A stretch of 14,161 bases of DNA from Beijerinckiaceae bacterium (GTDB taxonomy: Bacteria > Pseudomonadota > Alphaproteobacteria > Rhizobiales > Beijerinckiaceae), in contig DAIESR010000491.1 in NCBI GenBank assembly GCA_027346205.1, positions 1-14,161 of the forward strand, in the 5' to 3' direction. Shown here piece after piece: positions 6,294 through 14,161 of the stretch (positions are counted from its first letter, which is position 1; every line of letters begins with the position of its first letter). The notes beneath the pieces were generated by a model. It did no database searches and had not been told where the DNA came from. It was given only the letters and a program-made list of their open reading frames with translations. A program made the translations under genes and the position numbers.

Positions 6294-7751
6294 CTAAACC
6301 ACCTTGCCTGGATTGAATATGCCCTGCGGGTCCAGCGTCGCCTTCAAGGTTCGCATGAGATCGAGTGCGACCGAGTCCTTCACTTTCGGCAATAATTCGC
6401 GCTTCAGGCGGCCGATCCCATGTTCCGCCGAAATCGAGCCATGATGCGCGATAACAATTCTATGCACGATCTCATTGATCTCGTCCCATAGGGCAAGAAA
6501 GCCTGCCTTGTCGGCGTCTTTGGGCTGCGAAACATTGCAATGGATATTGCCGTCGCCGAGATGGCCGAAGGCGACGAGCCTCGCGCCGGGCAGGCGCTGT
6601 GTCACCGCCGCCTCGACCTCTTCGAGAAAGGCTGGCACATCGGAAATCGGCACTGACACATCATGCTTGATCGAGCCGCCTTCGCGGCCCTGCGCATCGG
6701 GCAGGAATTCGCGCAGGCACCAGAAGGCCTTGCGCTGATCGAGCGAGGCGGCGATCGCCGCATCTTCGATGATCTCTTTCTCCATGGCTTTTTCGAGCAA
6801 AGCAAGGAGGCGCCCGGCGAGCCCGTCGCTTTGCGATGCGAGTTCGAGCAGGACATATTGTGCATGGGCGGAGGGCAGCGGATCGCGCAGACCTTCGCCA
6901 TGGGTCAGCACGAAATCGATCCCGACGCGCGGGATCAATTCGAAGGTTTTGACTTCGCCGCCGGTCATGTCATGGGCAAGATCGAGCAGGCGCACGGCCT
7001 GATGCGGATCGCGCAAGCCGACGAAGACGGTCTCGATCGCGCGCGGCTTCGGATAAAGCTTCAAGACTGCCGCGGTGATGATGCCGAGCGTGCCTTCCGA
7101 CCCGATGAAGAGATTCTTCAGATCATAGCCGGTGTTGTCTTTTCTGAGTTTGGAAAGATCGGAGAGGATGCGGCCATCGGCTAGCACGACTTCGAGCCCC
7201 AAGGTGAGATCGCGGGCATTGCCATAGGCGAGCACGGCTGTGCCGCCGGCATTGGTGGCGAGATTGCCGCCGATCGTGCAGCTTCCTTCCGAAGCGAGCG
7301 ACAAAGGGAAATAGCGCTCCGCGCGATCGGCCTCGGCCTGCACTTGGGCGAGCGTCATACCCGCCTCGACGATGAGCGTGTTGGAGGAAGCATCGACCTC
7401 GCGTAGCCGGTTCATGCGGGTGAGCGACAATACGATCTCGTCGCCGCGCTCCGATGGCGTCTGACCGCCGACAAGCCCGGTATTGCCGCCTTGCGGCACG
7501 ATCTTTGTGCCCGTCTCGGCGCAGAGCGCGACCAGGGCCGCGACTTCGGCCGTCGAGCCCGGCCGCGCAACGCAAAGCGCCTTGCCATGGAAAAGGTCGC
7601 GCGGTTCGTTCAGATAGGCGACCATATCCGCCGCCTGCGTCACGAGATTCTTCGCGCCGATGATCGCGGCAATCCGAGGCAAAAGATCGGCGCGCGGCAT
7701 ATTGCTGCCCGATGGCTTTTGGAGTGCGCCGGTTTTGGTTTTCGAACTCAT
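6294..7751 (-). CDS. FAD-linked oxidase, D-2-hydroxyacid (2-hydroxyglutarate-like) dehydrogenase
   Basis: This 485-aa protein belongs to the GlcD/D-2-hydroxyglutarate dehydrogenase group of VAO/PCMH flavoproteins. The N-terminal FAD-binding domain (about residues 55-235) carries PQGGNTGLVGGQTP, GSCTIGGNLATNAGGT and IGSEGTLGIIT. The C-terminal substrate domain has FGHLGDGNIHCNV (His-x3-Asp-Gly-Asn-x-His) and SISAEHGIGRLK, and ends NPGKVV, all family hallmarks. The predicted reaction oxidises a D-2-hydroxyacid such as D-lactate, glycolate or D-2-hydroxyglutarate to the 2-oxoacid; the exact substrate cannot be assigned. The ATG at 7751 is preferred over a TTG two codons upstream; an internal ATG at 7700 would also retain the whole domain. 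It follows the RNA methyltransferase by 56 bp, so it may be last in that operon, though a functional link is not evident. Confidence 0.93.
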   Translation of the reverse strand: MSSKTKTGALQKPSGSNMPRADLLPRIAAIIGAKNLVTQAADMVAYLNEPRDLFHGKALCVARPGSTAEVAALVALCAETGTKIVPQGGNTGLVGGQTPSERGDEIVLSLTRMNRLREVDASSNTLIVEAGMTLAQVQAEADRAERYFPLSLASEGSCTIGGNLATNAGGTAVLAYGNARDLTLGLEVVLADGRILSDLSKLRKDNTGYDLKNLFIGSEGTLGIITAAVLKLYPKPRAIETVFVGLRDPHQAVRLLDLAHDMTGGEVKTFELIPRVGIDFVLTHGEGLRDPLPSAHAQYVLLELASQSDGLAGRLLALLEKAMEKEIIEDAAIAASLDQRKAFWCLREFLPDAQGREGGSIKHDVSVPISDVPAFLEEVEAAVTQRLPGARLVAFGHLGDGNIHCNVSQPKDADKAGFLALWDEINEIVHRIVIAHHGSISAEHGIGRLKRELLPKVKDSVALDLMRTLKATLDPQGIFNPGKVV

Positions 7752-7807
7752 GCTCAAACCAATGGTCTGCTTTTCGGTTTCGGCGATATGTCGGAATCTA
7801 CGCTGGT

Positions 7808-9085
7808 TCAGCCGAGAAGTCGTCGGCCCTTGCGCGGCTTTTTCACGTCCCGCCTCAGGATTCCAACGATCTCGACATGCGGCGAGTAGCGGAACTGGTC
7901 GAAAGGCGTGATGCTTTCAATGGTGTAGCCGCCGGGCACCAGCAGGGCGATATCACGCGCAAAGCTTGCCGGATTGCAGGAGACCGCTGCGACGAGCGGT
8001 ACGGCGATGGTGGCCAGTGCTTGCGCCTGTGCTTCGGCACCGGCTCGTGGTGGATCGAAGACGACAGCATCATAGGGTGCCAATTCCGCGCCGGAGAGGG
8101 GGCGGCGGAAGAGATCGCGCGTCTCGACCGTCACGGATCGCAAGTCGCGTCGCTCCCGCGCGGCTCTGAGCAGTGCTGCAAGTGCTGCGGCATCACTGTC
8201 GATGGCATGAATTTGCGCGGTCTCGGCGAGCCGTAGAGAAAAGGTTCCGACACCGGCGAAAAGATCGAGCACGCGCCGCGCGCCCGCAAAATGCGTGGCG
8301 ATGGCGCTCGCCAGAGCGATTTCACCCGCCTCGGTCGCTTGAAGAAAGGCGCCGGATGGCGGTGAGACTTCGGCTTTGCCCATGCGCAGGATCGGCGCAC
8401 GGCGCTCGATGACCAACAGGCCATGATTTGAAAGCCGCGTGAGATCATGCTCTTCGGCGACGCCAGTAAGAGCGTCGGTGAGCGCCGGTGTCAGCGGGCC
8501 GTGTCCTTTGATGTCTATGTCGAGCCCAGTGACCGTGGCGGTCACGAGAATGTCGAGCGGGTTGCGCGCGGCTTGCAGAATGCTGGCAATGGCGCGTGCC
8601 GCGGGCAGCGCGCCCGCCATTTGCGGCGCAAGAATGGGGCAGGCATCGACCGTGACGATCTCATGCGCGCGTGCTTTCATGAAGCCGACATGGGCTTCGC
8701 CCTTGCTGCCGAAGCGGGCGTGAAAAGTCGCACGGCGTCGGCCAACACCATGTGCGTCCACGAGATCGCGGACCTCTGCCGTGATGCCGGCATGTTTCAA
8801 GGCGTTCCTGACCAAGCCGCGCTTCCATGACGAATAGCCGGCAGGTGCGAGCGTCTGGACCGCGCAGCCGCCACAGATCCCGTAGTGTGCGCAGAAAGCG
8901 GCGATGCGCTCGGGCGAGGGCGTGAGGATTTCGACGAGCTGGCCGCGATCGCCCTCGACATCCGCGAGGACGGTTTCGCCGGCGAGCGCATAGGGAATAT
9001 AGACAGGTCCCGACTCGCCCTGAGCGATGCCCTCGCCGCGCTGGCCGAGCCGCGCGATCTGCAATTGTGTTTTCTGATTTGTCAT
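7808..9085 (-). CDS. TrmA/RlmD-family [4Fe-4S] RNA 5-methyluridine methyltransferase
   Basis: This 425-aa protein has an N-terminal TRAM-like RNA-binding region (about residues 1-55). Four cysteines arranged for a [4Fe-4S] cluster follow: C65, C71 and C74 in FCAHYGICGGC, and C149 in DACPIL. A class I methyltransferase domain completes it, with SAM motif LDLFAGVGTFS (273-283), FDPPRAG (343-349) and the catalytic nucleophile C370 in SCNPASF. Family members methylate uridine C5 in 23S rRNA (RlmC/RlmD) or tRNA (TrmA). The iron-sulfur cysteines favour the RlmC/RlmD side, but the exact target cannot be assigned, so no symbol is given. It starts 27 bp after tlyA on the same strand, consistent with an rRNA-modification operon. 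Confidence 0.93.
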   Translation of the reverse strand: MTNQKTQLQIARLGQRGEGIAQGESGPVYIPYALAGETVLADVEGDRGQLVEILTPSPERIAAFCAHYGICGGCAVQTLAPAGYSSWKRGLVRNALKHAGITAEVRDLVDAHGVGRRRATFHARFGSKGEAHVGFMKARAHEIVTVDACPILAPQMAGALPAARAIASILQAARNPLDILVTATVTGLDIDIKGHGPLTPALTDALTGVAEEHDLTRLSNHGLLVIERRAPILRMGKAEVSPPSGAFLQATEAGEIALASAIATHFAGARRVLDLFAGVGTFSLRLAETAQIHAIDSDAAALAALLRAARERRDLRSVTVETRDLFRRPLSGAELAPYDAVVFDPPRAGAEAQAQALATIAVPLVAAVSCNPASFARDIALLVPGGYTIESITPFDQFRYSPHVEIVGILRRDVKKPRKGRRLLG

Positions 9086-9112
9086 AGCTGGATGGCAATC
9101 ATCGGCGCGCGT

Positions 9113-9865
9113 TCATGGCGCAAGTGTTTTTTTGGCACAGGTGTTTTTTGCGCCGATAAGATATTCGCGATTACCGTCCGCGCCTTCGATCGGCGAAGCG
9201 ATAGGTCCGTGGACCTCCCAGCCGGCATTGCGCAAGAGCGCCTCGATGTCGGCGCAGGCGCGCAGCCGCGCGGCCTCATCTTTCACGAGGCCTTTGACGA
9301 CCAAGGCGGGGCCGACTTCGAACTGCGGCTTGATCAGAGCGACAAGCACCGCATCAGGCGCTGCCAGCGCCAGAAGCGGTGGCAGCACCAGTTGCAAGGA
9401 AATGAAGCTGACATCGCAAGTCATAAAGCGCGGTGGCTTGGAAAAAGAAGCTTCGGTGAGACTCCGCGCATCCGTTGCTTCCATGGAGATCACGCGCGGA
9501 TCGGCGCAAAGTTTTGGATGCAGCTGGCCGTGGCCGACATCCACGGCATGAACGCGCGCCGCGCCGCGGGCGAGCAGGACTTCGGTGAACCCGCCGGTCG
9601 AAGCACCGATATCGAGACAGATCCGGTCCTTGGGATCGAAGCCGAAGGCATCGAGCGCCGCAGAAAGCTTGACCCCACCGCGCGAAACCCAAGGATAGGG
9701 CGCGGCCGCCTCGATCTGCGTTTCTTCGTCGATCGGTGCCGAGGCTTTCGACAGAATCTTCCCGTCTATGCGCACGAGGCCTAAGGCGATCGCCTCCTGC
9801 GCCTTGGCACGGCTGACGAAAAAGCCTCGTTTCACGAGGGCGAGATCGGCACGTTGACGAGACAT
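9113..9865 (-). CDS. tlyA: TlyA family rRNA 2'-O-methyltransferase
   Basis: This 250-aa protein has an N-terminal S4 RNA-binding domain (about residues 3-62, starting RADLALVKRGFFVSRAKAQE) and an FtsJ-type methyltransferase domain. The SAM-binding loop LDIGASTGGFTE is at 84-95. The K-D-K-E catalytic set can be placed at K66 (GGVKLSAAL), D151 (TCDVSFISL), K179 (LIKPQFE) and E234 (NREYLIG). TlyA proteins methylate 16S and/or 23S rRNA on ribose 2'-OH and affect capreomycin susceptibility in some bacteria; short forms act on 23S only. The ATG at 9865 has AAGGAA about 11 nt upstream. The TrmA-family gene follows 27 bp downstream. In many related genomes tlyA is next to dxs; here a diguanylate cyclase gene on the other strand lies between them. 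Confidence 0.95.
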   Translation of the reverse strand: MSRQRADLALVKRGFFVSRAKAQEAIALGLVRIDGKILSKASAPIDEETQIEAAAPYPWVSRGGVKLSAALDAFGFDPKDRICLDIGASTGGFTEVLLARGAARVHAVDVGHGQLHPKLCADPRVISMEATDARSLTEASFSKPPRFMTCDVSFISLQLVLPPLLALAAPDAVLVALIKPQFEVGPALVVKGLVKDEAARLRACADIEALLRNAGWEVHGPIASPIEGADGNREYLIGAKNTCAKKTLAP

Positions 9866-9884
9866 TCTAATTTCGGTTCCTTGA

Positions 9885-9940
9885 GAGCATGTTCCGAAAA
9901 AGGACCTGCTCGATCTAATTGAAATAGAAGCGATTTGTCC
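9885..9940. repeat. candidate dispersed intergenic element of the GAGCATGTTCCGAAAA type
   Basis: The segment starting GAGCATGTTCCGAAAAAGG and running through an AT-rich tail resembles short imperfect-palindromic intergenic elements I have seen many times in Hyphomicrobiales genomes. AGCATGTTCC and AGGACCTGCT form an imperfect inverted pair. No second copy is visible in this window, so repetitiveness rests on recall rather than on the sequence. Confidence 0.35.
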
Positions 9941-10031
9941 CGGCTCGCTCCGGCCTTGGCCAGGAAACTTTCTTGAACGATCTTATTATCAAAAATTCAA
10001 CTATATAAGCGCATAACATTGGCATTGTGGA

Positions 10032-10055
10032 CCTCTCTCAGTTCTCTGAGAGGGG
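10032..10055 (+). promoter_or_regulatory. stem-loop 1 in the diguanylate cyclase leader
   Basis: CCTCTCTCAG (10032-10041) pairs with CTGAGAGGGG (10046-10055) around a TTCT loop. Nine of ten pairs are Watson-Crick and one is a G-U wobble. No T-run follows, so it is not a standard terminator. It ends 54 nt before the ATG. It could act as an RNA structure or as a DNA operator. Confidence 0.5.
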
Positions 10056-10057
10056 AT

Positions 10058-10092
10058 ATTGCCGCTCGCATTGTTAGTCTCGTGCCGGCAAT
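10058..10092 (+). promoter_or_regulatory. stem-loop 2 in the diguanylate cyclase leader
   Basis: ATTGCCG (10058-10064) is a perfect complement of CGGCAAT (10086-10092), with a 21-nt loop. It begins 2 nt after stem-loop 1 and ends 6 nt before the ribosome-binding site AAGGGAAA (10099-10106). Its position would let it influence ribosome access. The long loop makes it weaker evidence than stem-loop 1. Confidence 0.35.
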
Positions 10093-10109
10093 GGCGCTAA
10101 GGGAAAGCA

Positions 10110-11159
10110 ATGAATAATCTTATTGATTCGGTCGCTGATCTCACTGCATTGCGTGATAGAGACGAACTGGAGATCATCGTTGCATTGGTGATGTTCGATT
10201 CGATCGGCGCTTCAAAAATCGTATTGTGGCGTGTCGTGAGCCGCAGTGGCGAACTCCAACTTCAAAGGCGTGCGCTGTTCGATGGCAGTGCGGGCACTCT
10301 CTCTAATATCCTGTCATGTGAGGATGATCTTCCGGCTCTCGATACGCACAAAGAGCTTCGCGCATGTTTCGAAAGCAGGTCATGCTTGCAACTCGGACAG
10401 GACGACGGGGGGCAATATGGCTATGTGTTCCCGGTGCTCAACGAGCGAGGCGTGATAGGTTTTCTTGAAATCTATCGGGCGACGCCGCTGGGTGAAGATC
10501 AATCGCGGCTCATTTCCGGCCTCCTTCGTATCTACTGGAACCATCTGCGAATTCTCGATTACAGCGAGAATGATGAACTGACCGGCCTGCTCAATCGAAA
10601 GACCTTTGACGAATATTTCCGCCGTCGTGTGCAGCCCAAAGTGCAGCCGGCGCATGGTCTAAACATCTGCGCGCCTATCCCGCCGGAGCATTTCCCCCAA
10701 GGCGATCGGTATCCGTGGCTTGCCGTGATCGATATTGATTACTTCAAACGGATCAACGATCAGTTTGGCCATCTCTATGGCGACGAAGTTTTGGTGCTCT
10801 TGTCGCGATTGATGGTGAGCACATTTCGCGAGACGGATCGGCTGTTCCGCTGCGGCGGAGAGGAATTTGTCGTCATCTTGGAGCAGGCAGAAACGAGCGT
10901 TGCTGCGCAATTGCTTGAAAATTTTCGCCGCGCTGTGGAGGCATATAGATTTCCGCAAGTCGGTCGCGTCACGGTCAGCATTGGCTATACGTGCATTATT
11001 GCGGGCGACAATAGTTCCGATGCCTTCGGACGTGCTGATCAGGCGCTCTATGTCGCCAAGCAAAATGGGCGCGATCAAGTGCGCAGCTACGAGGCTTTGA
11101 TTTCTGAGAATGTCTTACATACAAGGATTTTGGTCGACGACAGCCTCGAATTGTTCTGA
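10110..11159 (+). CDS. GAF-GGDEF diguanylate cyclase
   Basis: This 349-aa soluble protein has an N-terminal GAF-like sensory domain (about residues 10-145) and a C-terminal GGDEF domain. GGDEF motifs are DELTGLLNRKTF (155-166), VIDIDYFKRIND (206-217), the signature CGGEEF (248-253) and VSIGYT. The active-site motif is intact, so it should make c-di-GMP from two GTP. An RETD inhibitory site (240-243) lies exactly five residues before GGEEF, predicting product feedback inhibition. The stretch between LTGL and IDIDYFK is about 15 residues longer than usual, with a proline-rich insertion near 175-203. There is no membrane segment, so the input signal is probably cytoplasmic. The ATG at 10110 has AAGGGAAA at a good distance, and two stem-loops precede it. 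It is alone on the plus strand between tlyA and dxs, and converges on dxs with a 59-bp spacer. Confidence 0.95.
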   Translation: MNNLIDSVADLTALRDRDELEIIVALVMFDSIGASKIVLWRVVSRSGELQLQRRALFDGSAGTLSNILSCEDDLPALDTHKELRACFESRSCLQLGQDDGGQYGYVFPVLNERGVIGFLEIYRATPLGEDQSRLISGLLRIYWNHLRILDYSENDELTGLLNRKTFDEYFRRRVQPKVQPAHGLNICAPIPPEHFPQGDRYPWLAVIDIDYFKRINDQFGHLYGDEVLVLLSRLMVSTFRETDRLFRCGGEEFVVILEQAETSVAAQLLENFRRAVEAYRFPQVGRVTVSIGYTCIIAGDNSSDAFGRADQALYVAKQNGRDQVRSYEALISENVLHTRILVDDSLELF

Positions 11160-11218
11160 ACCAATTCGGCTCTGATCAATGCGTGGCCCGTGACGCGGGA
11201 TATGGCGCCGGAGTTTGG

Positions 11219-13153
11219 TCAGGCGATCATGCTGCGCGCCGCATCTTTCTCACGTCCCAAGGTTGCCAGCACTTTCGCGACGATTCCTTTGGCGTCGAGG
11301 CCGGCCTGAGCATAGAGCTTCTCCGGCTTGTCGTGATCATAGAAGACATCGGGCAGCACCATGGTGCGCAGCTTGAAGCCGCGGGTGCTGAGCCCGTCGA
11401 GGAAGCCCTCTTCGAGGATGGCCTGCGACACGAAGGAGCCGAAGCCGCCGATGCAACCTTCCTCGAGCGTGATCAGCACTTCATGATGCTGCACGAGGCG
11501 GCGGATGAGGTCGAGGTCGAGAGGTTTGGCAAAACGCGCATCGGCAACCGTCGTCGAAATGCCTTGGGCGCCGAGATCTTCCGCCGCCTTCAGCGCTTCT
11601 GCGAGGCGTGTGCCGAAGGAGAGCAGGGCGATCCGATTGCCCTCGCGCAGCACGCGGCCGCGGCCGATCGGCAGGATTTGGCCCTGTGCCGGCATATCGA
11701 TACCGACGCCTTCGCCGCGCGGATAGCGGAAGGCGATCGGCCCGTCATCATAGGCGACCGCGGTGGCGACCATATGCACGAGCTCGGCCTCATCGGCAGC
11801 GGCCATCACGACCATGTCCGGCAGAATGCCGAGATAGGAGACGTCGAAGGCGCCGGCATGGGTCGCGCCATCGGCGCCGACGAGACCGGCGCGGTCGATG
11901 GCGAAACGCACCGGCAGCTTCTGGATCGCCACATCATGGACGACCTGATCATAGCCGCGCTGCAGGAAAGTCGAGTAGATGGCGCAGAAGGGCTTGTAGC
12001 CTTCGGTCGCGAGGCCAGCCGCGAATGTCACCGCATGCTGCTCGGCGATGCCGACATCGAATGTGCGACCGGGGAAGGCCTTTTCGAATATATCGAGCCC
12101 AGTACCGGAGGGCATGGCCGCGGTGATGGCGACGATCTTGTCGTCACGCTCGGCTTCTTTCACCAAAGCGTCGGCAAAGACGCGCGTATAGCTCGGTGCA
12201 TTGGCCTTCGGCTTCACCTGTACGCCGGTCACGACATCGAACATGTTGACGGCATGATGCTTGTCGCTCGCGGCCTCGGCCGGCGCATAGCCCTTGCCCT
12301 TCTGCGTCACGACATGGACGAGGACAGGCCCCGTCTCGAAATCGCGGACATTCTTCAAGACCGGCAGCAGATGATCGAGGTTATGGCCATCGATCGGGCC
12401 GACATAATAGAAGCCGAGCTCCTCGAACATCGTGCCGCCCGCCCAGAAATTGCGGGCGAATTCCTCTGTCTTGCGGGCGCGGTCATAGATGAATTTCGGC
12501 AGGTGCTTGCCGAGCTGCTTCGCGGTCTCGCGCACATTGCGATAGGTGCCGCCGGAGACGAGCCGGGCGAGATAGGCCGAGAGCGCGCCAGCTGGCGGTG
12601 CGATCGACATTTCATTATCGTTCAAGATCACGATGAGCCGCGAATGCATGGCGCCGGCATTGTTCATCGCCTCATAGGCCATGCCGGCCGACATGGAGCC
12701 GTCGCCGATCACCGCGATGACATTGTTGCGCGCGCCGGACAGAGTGCTCGCCACGGCCATGCCGAGGCCTGCCGAGATCGAAGTCGAGGAATGCGCCGCG
12801 CCAAAGGGGTCATATTCGCTTTCCGACCTTTTGGTGAAGCCGGAGAGGCCGCCGCCCTTGCGCAAGGTCCGGATACGGTCGCGCCTTCCGGTCAGGATTT
12901 TATGCGGATAGGCTTGATGGCCGACATCCCAGATCAGCCGATCGCGCGGCGTATTGAAGACGTAATGCAGGGCAACTGTCAGCTCCACCACGCCGAGCCC
13001 GGCGCCGAGATGGCCACCCGTGACGGAAACCGCGTCGATCGTCTCGAGCCGCAACTCCTCCGCGACCTGCGCGAGATTGGACTCGGACAAAAGGCGTAAA
13101 TCCGCCGGTGTCGCGACCAAGTCCAAAAGAGGGGTCTTCGAAGATGTCGTCAC
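11219..13153 (-). CDS. dxs: 1-deoxy-D-xylulose-5-phosphate synthase
   Basis: This 644-aa thiamine-diphosphate enzyme condenses pyruvate and glyceraldehyde-3-phosphate, committing carbon to the MEP isoprenoid pathway and supplying a thiamine and pyridoxal precursor. Visible landmarks are [15 protein letters not shown] (H79), H121 in FGAAHSSTS, the ThDP/Mg motif [19 protein letters not shown] ending in LNDN (149-180), catalytic E371 in [10 protein letters not shown], and a C-terminal transketolase domain with [10 protein letters not shown]. Length is typical. The start is a GTG at 13151-13153 with GAGG five nt upstream; the frame closes at a TAA about 57 nt further up without any ATG. The xseB gene commonly found just upstream in Alphaproteobacteria is not seen here. 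A 638-codon open frame on the other strand is a shadow. Confidence 0.97.
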   Translation of the reverse strand: MTTSSKTPLLDLVATPADLRLLSESNLAQVAEELRLETIDAVSVTGGHLGAGLGVVELTVALHYVFNTPRDRLIWDVGHQAYPHKILTGRRDRIRTLRKGGGLSGFTKRSESEYDPFGAAHSSTSISAGLGMAVASTLSGARNNVIAVIGDGSMSAGMAYEAMNNAGAMHSRLIVILNDNEMSIAPPAGALSAYLARLVSGGTYRNVRETAKQLGKHLPKFIYDRARKTEEFARNFWAGGTMFEELGFYYVGPIDGHNLDHLLPVLKNVRDFETGPVLVHVVTQKGKGYAPAEAASDKHHAVNMFDVVTGVQVKPKANAPSYTRVFADALVKEAERDDKIVAITAAMPSGTGLDIFEKAFPGRTFDVGIAEQHAVTFAAGLATEGYKPFCAIYSTFLQRGYDQVVHDVAIQKLPVRFAIDRAGLVGADGATHAGAFDVSYLGILPDMVVMAAADEAELVHMVATAVAYDDGPIAFRYPRGEGVGIDMPAQGQILPIGRGRVLREGNRIALLSFGTRLAEALKAAEDLGAQGISTTVADARFAKPLDLDLIRRLVQHHEVLITLEEGCIGGFGSFVSQAILEEGFLDGLSTRGFKLRTMVLPDVFYDHDKPEKLYAQAGLDAKGIVAKVLATLGREKDAARSMIA

Positions 13154-13604
13154 TTGCGCCTCGTCGATACCTTTGGTCGATGCCTTTGAGGGCTCCGACG
13201 TTCTCAGATCTTAGATCCAATTTTAATCACATATGGCGCGAACGCGCCCGAATTCGTAAAGAACAGTTAAGCGTAGCAATTTTCGTGATACGCGCTAGCA
13301 CTTCAAAGTTTCCTAAGCCAATACACCGTCCAGCGGCAGCGGATGAGTTCGATTTAGGGCAGAACAGCCAAAAAAGACAGCTTCTTAGTTACCTGTGCCT
13401 TTCGAGTTACTGACCAATAGTGCGATGAAAGCTTATTGTTAAGATGCTGAAAGTGCCTCTGCGCACACTCTGCCTGTTTGCTGCCTGCCGGTTCGCTGCG
13501 GCGAATTGGCCCGGTGCCTGCCGGACTGATCCCGTCAGAGTTGCGGCGCTTTCGCCCTGCATGCCAGGGACGTTCCATATATAGGGCAGAAACGGAGCGC
13601 CGAG
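13154..13604. other. 451-bp gene-free region between divergent dxs and hdeD-like genes
   Basis: I see no convincing gene here on either strand, and no xseB remnant. The half near dxs is AT-rich and probably holds its promoter; it contains a GC-rich palindrome, GGCGCG/CGCGCC (13235-13248). The half near the hdeD-like gene is GC-rich, with two copies of TGCCTGCCGG (around 13483 and 13516). AT-rich TTCCATATATAG at about 13573 could be part of a promoter for the plus-strand gene, though no clear -35 element stands out. Confidence 0.6.
13235..13248. repeat. short GC palindrome in the dxs leader
   Basis: GGCGCG and CGCGCC flank a 2-bp AA centre, giving 6-bp perfect arms; as RNA it would be a 5-bp stem with a tetraloop. 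It lies about 82 bp upstream of the dxs GTG start, in otherwise AT-rich DNA. No T-run follows on the dxs strand. It could be a regulator site or an RNA hairpin. Confidence 0.35.
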
Positions 13605-14161
13605 ATGAATGAGCTGACGGATTCCGCCTCTCTCCGCAAAACGCCAGCGAGCCGTAGTTTCCTCGTCGAGCGCCTGCGGCATCGTTGGGGCTGGTTCGTT
13701 GCCTTAGGCCTACTGATCACGCTTTTGGGTCTCGCGGCGCTGTTTCTCGTCATATCGACGACAATTGCCTCGGTCGTCGCAATCGCGATTTTCATGATCA
13801 TCGCCGGTGGTGCCGAAATCGTGATGGGGTTCAGCGCCCATAATTGGTGCCGCTTCTTTCTCTGGATCATCGGCGGCATAGCCTATGTCATCGCCGGCGC
13901 CTTCGCCCTCGTGCAGCCGCTGATGGCAGCGGCGGTCTTCACCTTGGTTCTGGGCGTGGCCATGGTCGCCACGGGGGCGATCCGTATCTATGTGGGCATC
14001 TGTTTGGGGAAGGGTGTGCGCGGGCCAGGCATTTGGGCCGGACTCGTCACGGCGGTCGTTGGTGCAGTCATCATTCTTGGTTGGCCGGCCAATAGTTTTG
14101 TCGTCCTTGGTCTCTTGCTTGGTCTCGATCTGCTATTCTGGGGGGCGAGCTGGATCGCGCT
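13605..14161 (+). CDS. HdeD family (DUF308) membrane protein, partial at right edge
   Basis: From the ATG at 13605, 185 codons remain open to the window edge, so the C-terminus is missing or very short. The protein begins MNELTDSASLRKTPASRSFL, then shows about six hydrophobic segments (roughly residues 30-50, 53-75, 83-103, 107-130, 143-160 and 163-183), with RHRWGWFVALGLLITLLGL at the first. The pattern of paired helices with GGAEIVMGF and WIIGGIAYVIAGAF matches HdeD/DUF308 proteins. E. coli HdeD is an inner-membrane protein linked to acid resistance; the role in Alphaproteobacteria is not established. GGAG (13594-13597) lies 7 nt before the ATG, a good ribosome-binding site. It is divergent from dxs. 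Confidence 0.88.
   Translation, partial: MNELTDSASLRKTPASRSFLVERLRHRWGWFVALGLLITLLGLAALFLVISTTIASVVAIAIFMIIAGGAEIVMGFSAHNWCRFFLWIIGGIAYVIAGAFALVQPLMAAAVFTLVLGVAMVATGAIRIYVGICLGKGVRGPGIWAGLVTAVVGAVIILGWPANSFVVLGLLLGLDLLFWGASWIA

Noticed and set aside
10032..10055. ANTAR target RNA for the NasT-like regulator
   Set aside because: The loop is not a hexaloop with the A1 and G4 bases expected for ANTAR targets, and the second stem does not fit the paired-hairpin model.
11183..13099. A 638-codon open frame on the plus strand
   Set aside because: It lies antisense to dxs, has no family similarity and is explained by GC-rich codon structure of the real gene.
13200..13220. CTGAGA in the dxs leader (minus strand), hinting at a TPP riboswitch
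   Set aside because: No other part of the thi-box consensus or the expected helices is present nearby.
13475..13530. TGCCTGCCGG direct repeat as an iteron or attachment site
   Set aside because: Only two 10-bp copies in GC-rich DNA with no associated replication or integrase gene.

Overview
The window looks like a chromosomal segment of an alphaproteobacterium, most likely from the Hyphomicrobiales and perhaps near the Beijerinckiaceae. This is inferred from the GC-rich coding sequence, the grouping of dxs, tlyA and a TrmA-family RNA methyltransferase, and the style of the conserved hypothetical proteins. No rRNA or tRNA gene is present to settle the taxonomy.

Region 1 (1-2700, minus strand) holds a NasT-type ANTAR antiterminator and, running off the left edge, its NasS-type nitrate-sensing partner. 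Upstream of nasT is a two-gene cassette of visibly lower GC: an unknown 297-aa protein and a small DUF4359-like secreted or anchored protein. The unknown protein has a helical C-terminal part with an R-x5-H motif, weakly reminiscent of HEPN or abortive-infection domains.

Region 2 (2756-4600, minus strand) holds a Sua5-type threonylcarbamoyl-AMP synthase for tRNA t6A and a conserved helical hypothetical protein, with a possible 19-codon leader ORF coupled to the latter.

Region 3 (4598-6149, plus strand) holds an SRAP/YedK-HMCES abasic-site shielding gene interrupted by two in-frame stops (TAG at codon 36, TAA at codon 52), so probably a young pseudogene. After it comes a complete VapBC toxin-antitoxin operon (AbrB-type antitoxin, PIN toxin, ATGA overlap) preceded by a near-perfect 24-bp palindrome that is probably its operator.

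Region 4 (6294-9865, minus strand) holds an FAD-linked D-2-hydroxyacid dehydrogenase, a TrmA/RlmD-family iron-sulfur RNA 5-methyluridine methyltransferase, and TlyA (rRNA 2'-O-methyltransferase). The three genes are closely spaced.

Region 5 (9866-14161) holds a GAF-GGDEF diguanylate cyclase on the plus strand with two tandem stem-loops in its leader. It sits between tlyA and dxs (minus strand, first enzyme of the MEP isoprenoid pathway). A 451-bp gene-free stretch then leads to a HdeD-family membrane protein cut by the right edge.

Most genes are housekeeping or RNA-modification functions. The parts that look accessory or recently changed are the low-GC pair, the broken SRAP gene, the VapBC module and the inserted cyclase gene. 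I see no CRISPR array, IS element, prophage or complete new multi-gene system.
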